From assembly GCA_001789355.1 (NCBI GenBank), contig MFZI01000077.1, forward strand, positions 16,800 through 24,064: a stretch of DNA of 7,265 nucleotides, read 5' to 3'. The notes beneath the pieces were generated by a model. It was not told where the DNA came from. It did not search any database and saw nothing but the letters and a program-made list of their open reading frames with translations. A program made the position numbers and the translations under genes. Position 1 is the stretch's first letter. Each line of letters begins with the position of its first letter. Shown here in pieces: positions 1 through 4,829 of this stretch. This stretch comes from Candidatus Roizmanbacteria bacterium RIFCSPHIGHO2_01_FULL_39_8 (lineage in GTDB: Bacteria; Patescibacteriota; Microgenomatia; UBA1406; GWC2-37-13).

Positions 1-586
1 AGTACGCCCCGATTTCATCGGCTATTTGTGAATATTTTTTCCATTTAAAAACGCGCGCATATCCGGTTCCTCCGCTCCAGATTATTTTCGGTCTAATTTT
101 TTTGGCAAGTTTGTACAACTCATCGAAATCAACCTCCCCGTCAGGAGTCAAATGATAATATGCAGCTTTATAATACTTGCTGGTAAAGCTTGCCTCCTGC
201 CCCATGGAGAGATGTCCTCCGTGTGAAAGCAATTGAGAAAGGACGATATCTCCCGGCTTGCAGAGGGCACCAAAAATTTCTAAATTTGCGGGAGAACCTG
301 AATATGGCTGGACATTTACATGTACCACTCCAAATAATTTTTTGGCTCTTTCTCTACAGTAATCCTCGAGCGGGTCAACAAATTCGTTTCCGGTATAGTA
401 TCTGCGACGAGGATAGCCTTCGGCATATTTATTTTCAAAGATCGAACCGACCGCTTCCCGTACAGAAGGGCTCACATAGTTTTCCGAAGGAATCATCTCG
501 AGTCCGTCAAATTGCCTTTTTTGTTCACCCAAAATAAGTGCCGCGATTTCTTTGTCAGATTTAAGCAAGTTTTTTACATTATTCAT
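1..586 (-). CDS. glyA: Serine hydroxymethyltransferase, N-terminal 195 residues (runs off left edge)
   Basis: GlyA is a PLP enzyme of the cytoplasm that converts serine plus tetrahydrofolate to glycine plus 5,10-methylene-THF, the main entry of one-carbon units. Reading the minus strand from ATG at 586-584 gives an uninterrupted frame to base 1. Recognisable SHMT blocks in order: MIPSENYVSP (31-40), NKYAEGYPRRRYYTGNEFVD (52-71), NVQPYSGSPAN (91-101), LSHGGHLSMGQ (120-130) and SGGTGYARVF (171-180). The PLP-binding lysine and the DMAHIAGL block lie beyond the edge, so activity cannot be judged. SGSPAN and SGGTGYAR depart from the SGSQAN and AGASAYSR I know from E. coli-type enzymes; I read this as lineage divergence. 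There is no clear SD. The gene lies 71 bases downstream of the gamma-glutamyl ligase gene on the same strand, so co-transcription is likely. Confidence 0.95.
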   Translation of the reverse strand, partial: MNNVKNLLKSDKEIAALILGEQKRQFDGLEMIPSENYVSPSVREAVGSIFENKYAEGYPRRRYYTGNEFVDPLEDYCRERAKKLFGVVHVNVQPYSGSPANLEIFGALCKPGDIVLSQLLSHGGHLSMGQEASFTSKYYKAAYYHLTPDGEVDFDELYKLAKKIRPKIIWSGGTGYARVFKWKKYSQIADEIGAY

Positions 587-596
587 TGGCAAAAGA

Positions 597-602
597 ATAA
601 TA
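597..602 (-). promoter_or_regulatory. Possible -10 box for glyA
   Basis: The minus strand reads TATTAT here, 10 bases before the glyA start codon, which would give a very short leader. No convincing -35 box is seen at 16-18 bases (a TTGATT lies only 14 bases upstream). The rest of the 71-base gap (587-657) shows nothing else recognisable. Read-through from the upstream ligase gene is an equally good explanation for glyA expression. Confidence 0.2.
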
Positions 603-657
603 CTTCTCTCTACTAAAATCAATCACTATTTTCTAGCTCAAATGGTAACAATTGCTT

Positions 658-1398
658 TCATTTCTTTTTTTGCCATTTGGTATTTTGAATTAAGGGAGAG
701 TATAAGTCGTCTTGGATTGGTACGTGGAACTCACCGAGCTCTTCTTTAGTGGGATTTCTATCCTGAAATTGAACAAAAGAAACGTCCTCAATGAGAGCTA
801 TTGGAGTTTGTTCGTTTCCCTCTCCCATTACGGTGACCGCCGCAGAAGCTAGGGAATCGGCCATGTTTACTTTTTGTAATTTTAAGTTTCTTCCAAAGAT
901 ATCTGGTTTGCCTATGTAGCTTTTCACCGCTGCAAACCCGCTGTGAGTAAGCGATATCCCAGTTGTTCCTGCGCGAAGTGGCGTTGTTTTGCTGTCTGTG
1001 ATGAGTACCCCTATTCGTTTGAGTTGAAACTTATTTTTTAGATAGGACCGAATACTGTTTGCAGATTTTTGCGGATCTTGGGGCCAGAGAATATAAAATC
1101 CGTTTCCATTTGACTCATCGATTCCTGCGGCAAAAACCATGAGATTATTTTTGATAGTCAGATGATAATTATATTTTGTTTCTACGGGTGGCAGATACAA
1201 ATCGGCTTCCTTTTCAATCAGTTCTTCTTTATCAATATCGGTAGTCTTAATGATGCTTCCTTCACAGACTGATACTATTTTGGAAGTCACTACGATGATA
1301 GAATCATCATGTAAGACTCTTATATATTTGTCGAGTACTCCGAAAATGCTTTCCTTATAAGGAGCGATTTTATGTGTTTTGATCGGTGTTATTTTCAT
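658..1398 (-). CDS. CofE/FolC2-type gamma-glutamyl ligase (COG1478-like), 246 aa
   Basis: Members of the CofE family add glutamate through a gamma-linkage, classically to coenzyme F420-0 with GTP. The length of 246 aa matches a single-domain CofE. Family blocks are visible: VVTSKIVSVCEGSI (36-49), AAGIDESN (90-97), ITDSKTTPLRAGTTGISLTH (133-152), DIFGR (166-170), MADSLASAA (179-187) and VMGEGNEQTPIALI (190-203). In CofE the ITDS block normally continues into a GRPWR-like stretch; here it is SKTTPLRAGTTG, so substrate preference may differ. No F420 genes are in view, whereas glyA follows directly. Chlamydial homologues (FolC2) have been proposed as replacements for folylpolyglutamate synthase. 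I therefore infer folate polyglutamylation as the likelier role, with F420 ligase as the alternative. The ATG start has only weak SD character. It is transcribed divergently from the homocysteine methyltransferase leader. Confidence 0.85.
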   Translation of the reverse strand: MKITPIKTHKIAPYKESIFGVLDKYIRVLHDDSIIVVTSKIVSVCEGSIIKTTDIDKEELIEKEADLYLPPVETKYNYHLTIKNNLMVFAAGIDESNGNGFYILWPQDPQKSANSIRSYLKNKFQLKRIGVLITDSKTTPLRAGTTGISLTHSGFAAVKSYIGKPDIFGRNLKLQKVNMADSLASAAVTVMGEGNEQTPIALIEDVSFVQFQDRNPTKEELGEFHVPIQDDLYSPLIQNTKWQKKK

Positions 1399-1400
1399 GC

Positions 1401-1429
1401 TTGCTTTTTAAGATGAGTATGGTTATAAT
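1401..1429 (+). promoter_or_regulatory. Sigma-70-type promoter for the riboswitch-led operon
   Basis: TTGCTT (1401-1406) and a perfect TATAAT (1424-1429) are separated by 17 bases. The -35 box matches consensus at three of six positions and the -10 at six of six. Transcription would start near 1435-1438, immediately before the first paired base of the predicted aptamer at 1440. That fit of promoter, start point and P1 helix supports both calls. Confidence 0.7.
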
Positions 1430-1435
1430 TTAACA

Positions 1436-1441
1436 ATTATA
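1436..1441 (-). promoter_or_regulatory. Possible -10 box for the gamma-glutamyl ligase gene
   Basis: The minus strand reads TATAAT at 1441-1436, 37 bases before the ligase start codon, giving a leader of about 30 bases. No good -35 is seen at the expected distance. It would overlap the start of the oppositely transcribed leader, so the two promoters may compete for RNA polymerase. Confidence 0.35.
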
Positions 1442-1534
1442 CATCAAGAGTGTCCGATGTAATATCGGACCAGCAACCGAGTCCGCCTTATTAAGCGAGA
1501 TCGCGGTGCTTTATCCTTCGAGAGGATAGATGTG
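1440..1534 (+). ncRNA. SAM-clan (S-box / SAM-IV-like) riboswitch aptamer, divergent
   Basis: The layout follows the SAM-I/SAM-IV superfamily. P1 is TACATC (1440-1445) with GATGTG (1529-1534). The J1/2-type motif AAGAGTG is at 1446-1452. P2 is GTCCGAT (1452-1458) with ATCGGAC (1464-1470) and a 5-nt loop. The conserved GCAACC is at 1473-1478. P3 closes with ACCG (1476-1479) and CGGT (1504-1507), with an inner CGC/GCG pairing at 1484-1486/1495-1497. The conserved GGTGC is at 1505-1509. P4 is TATCC (1512-1516) with GGATA (1524-1528) and a 7-nt loop. A short pseudoknot between loop 2 GTAA (1459-1462) and TTAT (1511-1514) is possible but would compete with P4. P2 is short and has no visible kink-turn, unlike standard SAM-I. 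Known SAM aptamers commonly precede methionine and SAM genes, as here. The ligand assignment is inference; SAH is the main alternative. Confidence 0.72.
1452..1470 (+). repeat. Palindromic 19-mer, copy 1 (P2 hairpin of the aptamer)
   Basis: GTCCGAT-GTAAT-ATCGGAC, a 7-bp hairpin with a 5-nt loop. It matches the copy at 1535-1553 at 17 of 19 positions, and both differences fall in the loop. Its 5' arm can therefore pair equally well with the 3' arm of the second copy. Besides being an RNA stem, a duplicated palindrome could be a dimeric repressor operator. Confidence 0.85.
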
Positions 1535-1574
1535 GTCCGATGTTACATCGGACAAAAATACAACACCTCTCGAA
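1517..1574 (+). promoter_or_regulatory. Antiterminator / anti-sequester pairing of the expression platform
   Basis: TTCGAGAGG (1517-1525, the P4 loop and first bases of the P4 3' arm) is a perfect 9-nt complement of CCTCTCGAA (1566-1574, the 5' arm and most of the loop of the terminator hairpin). Forming this helix breaks P4 and the terminator at once. The hairpin at 1535-1553 lies between the two partners and would bring them together. The expected behaviour is an OFF switch: ligand stabilises P1/P4 and the terminator hairpin forms, while without ligand the antiterminator forms and the SD is free. The pairing is read directly from sequence; the switching direction is inference. Confidence 0.65.
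1535..1553 (+). repeat. Palindromic 19-mer, copy 2 (expression-platform hairpin)
   Basis: GTCCGAT-GTTAC-ATCGGAC, with the same 7-bp stem as the copy at 1452-1470. The start-to-start spacing is 83 bases. The two 5-nt loops, GTAAT and GTTAC, are complementary (four Watson-Crick pairs plus one G-U), so a kissing-loop contact with P2 is possible. It also acts as a spacer hairpin between the two halves of the antiterminator. Confidence 0.85.
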
Positions 1575-1588
1575 AGAGAGGTTTTTTT
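1565..1588 (+). terminator. Intrinsic terminator hairpin that also contains the SD of the next gene
   Basis: ACCTCTC (1565-1571) pairs with GAGAGGT (1576-1582) across a GAAA tetraloop (1572-1575), followed by T7 (1582-1588). The T tract ends at the base before the ATG at 1589-1591. AGAGG at 1577-1581 is the only SD-like site, 7 bases before the start codon, and it sits in the 3' arm. The same hairpin could therefore both terminate transcription and hide the ribosome binding site. It is the readout element of the upstream aptamer. Confidence 0.75.
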
Positions 1589-2491
1589 ATGGTTACAAAG
1601 AAAATTAGAGAACTACAAAAAAAGCTACAGGGTAATGAATGTATTTTTCTGGATGGAGCAACGGGTACCGAAATCCAAAGAAGAGGTGGAAAAACTACTC
1701 TTCCTTTATGGTCGGCAGGCTGTCTACTACAGAACCCCAGCCTTGTTGAAGAGATTCATGATGACTACATCGCATCAGGAGCTGATATCATAACCACCAA
1801 CACGTTTAGAACAACTACAAGAACACTGAGAAAAGCAAAGATCGGTCAACAAAAGGCAAAAGAATTAACGATCTTAGCTTGTAAATTAATAAAAGATGTC
1901 ATAAGCAGAGCTAAATCCAAAAAAAACATCTACATTGCAGGTTCAATTGCTCCCCTCGAGGATTGCTATTCTCCTCAGCTTACTCCAGCAAACAAAGAAT
2001 TAATAGAAGAACACAGAGAACTGGCTAAAAACCTGAAAGTAGGTGGGGTAGATTTCATCTTAATAGAAACGATGATTACCATAAGAGAGACCTTGGCTGC
2101 AATAAAAGCATCACTAGCCGTTGGGCTGCCTTTTGGGATCAGTTTTTGTTGCGACAAGTACGGAAACTTATTGGGAAAAGAAACTCTCGAAGAGGCGCTA
2201 AAAGCTATTGAAAAATTTCGACCTCTCTTTGTTGGTGTCAATTGTATGCCTCCCCAAGACATGAACAATTCAATCAAAAAATTGAGGAAGTTAACTCATC
2301 TGCCTATTAGTGTGTATGCACATGGAAAAGGTCATCCAGACGATCGAGATGGGTGGATATTTGAAAAAGGAGTAAGCGAAGACGCATACGTCAGATACGC
2401 AAAAAAATGGGTGAGTAACGGTGCACAGATAATAGGTGGATGTTGTGGAACAACTCCGCAGTATATCAAAAAAATTTCGCTCGGTTTGTAA
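1589..2491 (+). CDS. Homocysteine S-methyltransferase (MmuM/BHMT-like, zinc-dependent), 300 aa
   Basis: Enzymes of this family transfer a methyl group to homocysteine to make methionine. MmuM uses S-methylmethionine or SAM, BHMT uses betaine, and the MetH N-terminal module uses methylcobalamin. The protein is a single barrel domain of normal length for MmuM. Seen: DGATGTEIQRRG (22-33), WSAG near 41-44 as in MmuM, ITTNTF (68-73), IETM (159-162), GVNC with C219, and GGCCGT with C285/C286. The last three cysteines are the expected zinc ligands, so the enzyme looks intact. I chose the ATG at 1589 because AGAGG lies 7 bases upstream and residues 1-20 lead directly into the fold. The frame stays open upstream to a GTG at 1532, but those 19 codons lie in the riboswitch and have no SD. 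It is first in an operon with the methyltransferase at 2501. No cobalamin-binding module is present, which favours SMM or SAM as donor. Confidence 0.92.
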   Translation: MVTKKIRELQKKLQGNECIFLDGATGTEIQRRGGKTTLPLWSAGCLLQNPSLVEEIHDDYIASGADIITTNTFRTTTRTLRKAKIGQQKAKELTILACKLIKDVISRAKSKKNIYIAGSIAPLEDCYSPQLTPANKELIEEHRELAKNLKVGGVDFILIETMITIRETLAAIKASLAVGLPFGISFCCDKYGNLLGKETLEEALKAIEKFRPLFVGVNCMPPQDMNNSIKKLRKLTHLPISVYAHGKGHPDDRDGWIFEKGVSEDAYVRYAKKWVSNGAQIIGGCCGTTPQYIKKISLGL

Positions 2492-2500
2492 TATTCAACT

Positions 2501-3424
2501 ATGTCTTTTGACGGCCAAGTAAGACAATTCATTCCAGGTCACGAGAGAGAACTTTTAAATACTCCTCTTGGACTGCATGTATCGGCGATGCTTGGACTAG
2601 GTAGAGATGAGTCAGTGTCGCATTTATTTATGACTGAATTTGGGCCAGAAGACGGCTGGAGTCTTTTGATGAGAGAAGCTATAGAAAATGTTGCAGATAC
2701 GGGAGTATTTGATTCGGGAAGATTTCTTGATTTGGGTATAGGGGATGGTCGAAATGTCCGAAAAGCCGCACATTTGTCCATTGCTCGAGGAGTGCGGAAT
2801 ATACAGATGGTTGGGGTTGACAAAGATGGTTGGAAATTGGCTTTGTCTTATAGAAATTTTACATCTGACTCACTTTTGAAAAAATACGTTGGTCAACATG
2901 ATAATTTACATCTGTATGAAGCTGATGCAGTAGATTACATATTACGTAATGGTAAAGGATACTCCGGTACCGCTTTTATTTGTTTGCCTCAATCTGAAGG
3001 TAGTAATGGTGAAGGGACGACATCTGATATTGACAGACCGTGGCCTTCTCATCAAGATTTTGATAGAGAATGGGCTCAGTATGCTTTTAGATTAAACGCG
3101 GCAGTTCTTACAAGATTAAGACAAACTTGTGGAGCGGACACAAAAGCCTTACTTACATTAAGTGGTCGAATACCTTCTCAAATAAGGGACAAGCTCATTA
3201 ATAGATCTGGTTGGAACAACCTAGCCATTGTTGCACAAGGGAGAGTATGGCAAGATTTCGATACCCCTATAAGCTGGATGCGAGGCAGAGCAGATTTGAA
3301 CCAAGGTGATCAATTTTTCGATCAATATAACAATCCAATCGAAACTGACGAAGCAGTTGAAAAACACATAAATGGAGAACCTATCCAGCATGATGTATTT
3401 ATCTATTTGTTAAAACCGAGATAA
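2501..3424 (+). CDS. Class I SAM-dependent methyltransferase, methionine S-methyltransferase (MMT/MmtN)-like, 307 aa
   Basis: A Rossmann-fold methyltransferase is clear: motif I FLDLGIGDGRN (75-85), the acidic end of strand 2 VGVDKDG (104-110), and the motif II region YEADAVDYI (139-147). At the motif IV position it has ICLPQSEG (160-167) instead of the NPPY/DPPY of amino-group or nucleic-acid methyltransferases. As I remember the plant MMT N-terminal domain, it has matching landmarks in the same order: PEDWSF (here PEDGWSL, 49-55), the motif I block, FYESDLLGYC (here LYEADAVDYI), CIPQ (here CLPQ), GGRPGQGVCRRLFERRGF (here SGRIPSQIRDKLINRSGW, 221-238) and ADTDIS (here DFDTPIS, 252-258). MMT and bacterial MmtN methylate methionine with SAM to give S-methylmethionine. 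The plant enzyme carries an extra aminotransferase-like C-terminus, absent here. It starts 9 bases after the homocysteine methyltransferase stop, with no clear SD, so coupled translation is likely. The methyltransferase class is secure; the methionine substrate is a strong inference, and another small-molecule thio/thioether substrate is the alternative. Confidence 0.75.
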   Translation: MSFDGQVRQFIPGHERELLNTPLGLHVSAMLGLGRDESVSHLFMTEFGPEDGWSLLMREAIENVADTGVFDSGRFLDLGIGDGRNVRKAAHLSIARGVRNIQMVGVDKDGWKLALSYRNFTSDSLLKKYVGQHDNLHLYEADAVDYILRNGKGYSGTAFICLPQSEGSNGEGTTSDIDRPWPSHQDFDREWAQYAFRLNAAVLTRLRQTCGADTKALLTLSGRIPSQIRDKLINRSGWNNLAIVAQGRVWQDFDTPISWMRGRADLNQGDQFFDQYNNPIETDEAVEKHINGEPIQHDVFIYLLKPR

Positions 3425-3440
3425 TCAGTCGAGAGACTGG
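3425..3440. terminator. Weak hairpin at the convergent gene junction
   Basis: TCAGTC (3425-3430) can pair with GACTGG (3435-3440) around a GAGA tetraloop in the plus-strand RNA. It begins directly after the methyltransferase stop codon and overlaps the last codons of the convergent glycosyltransferase gene. No T tract follows on the plus strand, so intrinsic termination would be inefficient. It is the only candidate end signal between the two abutting genes. Confidence 0.25.
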
Positions 3441-4732
3441 ATGACGTAGCTGCCATTTCTATTTAAAATAAAAGCCCGCTTAGGATAGGAAGGAAGCGAA
3501 GTCGCGACTCGTTCCTTGGGAATTAGGGTTTTGCCGACAAATTGGGGAATTTCCTCATAATTTTTATTAAAGACATAGACTCTACTTTCATCAAAATAAT
3601 ATTGAATGGTAAAATAATCCAGCTCATCGGTGACATAAACCAAATCATTTTTACCGGCTCGTCCAGTTATTTCCTGTACTGTTTTACGGATATCGGATTT
3701 CTTTCTTTTCACGATCTGAAGTCTCAGGAAACTAAAAGTAAAAAAAACGAGTATGATCAGCAGTACCCATCTTATTCGAATAGGGAGTTCTTCCAACATA
3801 AAAATCGTCAAGAAGATAAATCCGATAGAAGAAAAGATAAGATACCGTGGTATAAATATAGGCTTCACAAAAGAAATAAGTCCTATAAAAAAAGCCGATC
3901 CGATGGACCATACGATAAGAAACAAAAACAACTTTCGTCTTTCATCCACTTCTCTTTTTACTTTTACGACAGTAACTATGAACATTATTCCAAAAAGGAT
4001 AGTCAAAAGTTGTAACTCCTTTGTAAAATAGCCTGTCCCTTGTTCAAAGCCTAAATAGAGAACAGAAGGCAAATTGACAAGCGTTTTAATCTTCAGTCTC
4101 TCTATCCAGAATGAAGTAGCAAAGAACTGTCCTTGAAAGAAAACATATAACATCCAAGGAAGGTAAAAAATGAAGACAATATACACATAGCGCAAAAGCA
4201 TGCGGTCTCGTTTCTTTTTTCCGGTGATAAAATAAAATGCAAGCTGGCTTAGGAGTACAAACACCATAAAATAATGGGTGTAAAGGCCGAGTATCACTGA
4301 TGCCAGATAGAGTTTTGGTTTACCTAAGTAGTAAGAGTAGTATGAGAGAAGGGCAAAAAATGCAAACATCGTATACATCCGTGCTTCGAATGCAAAATAT
4401 AATAACAATGGATTTATAAGAAAAATGAAAAGATAAGCCAAGCTTTTAGCAGTTTTTAACTTGAAAATATCTTTTAAAAAATCAAAACAAATATAAAGAG
4501 TAAGGGGAAAAAAGAGAAGGGAAAGAGATCTGATTGCAATCTCCGATGTACTAAACATTTTCATCCAAAAGTGAAGAACAATGTAGTAAAAAGGAGGATT
4601 GAAATCCCGAGCCGTATAGAAAAGTATCTCGAAAAAACTCTTATTGGCGAGTACGTATGAAAAAGCTTCATCCCGCCAAAATGGTTGGATAAAGAAAGCA
4701 AGAGGAGTTTGAGTAAAAAGAAAATTCACCAT
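3425..4732 (-). CDS. GT-C fold membrane glycosyltransferase (PMT/GT39-like), 435 aa
   Basis: Proteins of this type use polyprenyl-phosphate sugars to glycosylate proteins, lipids or glycans on the outer face of the cytoplasmic membrane. Seen: the first-loop acidic motif RDEAFS (20-25), DFNPPFYY (43-50), EARMYT (116-121), many hydrophobic segments from about 45 to 340, FIPRYLIFSS (293-302), and a soluble C-terminal part from about 345. These features in order match the PMT_2-type group. The N-terminus is odd: only 20 residues precede the acidic motif, where a complete first membrane helix is usual. Upstream the frame stays open to TAA at 4804-4802 but contains no ATG, GTG or TTG and runs into the GACTTT repeat region. 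No SD precedes the ATG. Either the start has been displaced by repeat growth or an unusual start is used. Its stop abuts the stop of the plus-strand methyltransferase. It is third on the minus strand after the nuclease and GT2 genes, and an acceptor cannot be named. Confidence 0.85.
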   Translation of the reverse strand: MVNFLFTQTPLAFFIQPFWRDEAFSYVLANKSFFEILFYTARDFNPPFYYIVLHFWMKMFSTSEIAIRSLSLLFFPLTLYICFDFLKDIFKLKTAKSLAYLFIFLINPLLLYFAFEARMYTMFAFFALLSYYSYYLGKPKLYLASVILGLYTHYFMVFVLLSQLAFYFITGKKKRDRMLLRYVYIVFIFYLPWMLYVFFQGQFFATSFWIERLKIKTLVNLPSVLYLGFEQGTGYFTKELQLLTILFGIMFIVTVVKVKREVDERRKLFLFLIVWSIGSAFFIGLISFVKPIFIPRYLIFSSIGFIFLTIFMLEELPIRIRWVLLIILVFFTFSFLRLQIVKRKKSDIRKTVQEITGRAGKNDLVYVTDELDYFTIQYYFDESRVYVFNKNYEEIPQFVGKTLIPKERVATSLPSYPKRAFILNRNGSYVIQSLD

Positions 4733-4738
4733 AGAATA

Positions 4739-4829
4739 GTCATAAAGTCCGTAAAGTCGAAAGTCTATAAAGCTAAAGTGTTTTTTTTGACTTTTTGAAC
4801 TTTAAGGACTTTAAAGACTTTTAGACTTT
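4739..4829. repeat. AAAGTC/GACTTT repeat array forming an imperfect inverted repeat
   Basis: Left of a T8 tract (4781-4788), AAAGTC-like units occur at about 4744, 4753, 4760, 4769 and 4775. To its right, GACTTT-like units occur at about 4789, 4798, 4807, 4816 and 4823. Left and right arms are roughly complementary: AAAGTCC and TAAAGT blocks in the left arm match the reverse complement of 4789-4815. The array fills the 88-base gap between the two glycosyltransferase genes and enters the last codons of the GT2 gene (AAAGTC encodes its final KV). It could be a long AT-rich hairpin acting as a terminator or mRNA-processing site, or an expanding short repeat. The spacing of about 7-9 bases and lack of unique spacers exclude a CRISPR array. 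Confidence 0.7.

Noticed and set aside
190..537. Plus-strand open frame of 115 codons
   Set aside because: It is antisense to glyA, whose translated sequence is unmistakable.
1440..1588. T-box leader before a methionine gene
   Set aside because: No T-box sequence (TGGNACC type) and no specifier-loop layout are seen. GCAACC, GGTGC and P1 fit the SAM clan better.
1530..1591. Upstream starts (ATG 1530 in another frame, GTG 1532 in frame) for the homocysteine methyltransferase
   Set aside because: They lie inside P1 and the expression platform, have no SD, and the added residues look non-conserved. ATG 1589 has AGAGG at 7-base spacing.
1975..2823. Minus-strand open frames opposite the two methyltransferase genes
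   Set aside because: They are shadows of clearly conserved plus-strand proteins, with no family motifs of their own.
2501..3424. DNA, rRNA or protein-glutamine methyltransferase
   Set aside because: The N/D-PP-Y/F motif is absent (CLPQ instead) and no target-recognition or RNA-binding domain is seen.
3542..4031. Plus-strand open frames of 157 and 92 codons
   Set aside because: They are antisense to the GT-C gene and composed of low-complexity residues from AT-rich membrane-protein codons.
4739..4829. CRISPR-like array
   Set aside because: Units are 6 bases with 1-4 base gaps and switch orientation at the T8 tract. There are no unique spacers and no cas genes. The nuclease at 6320 is linked to a helicase rather than being Cas4.
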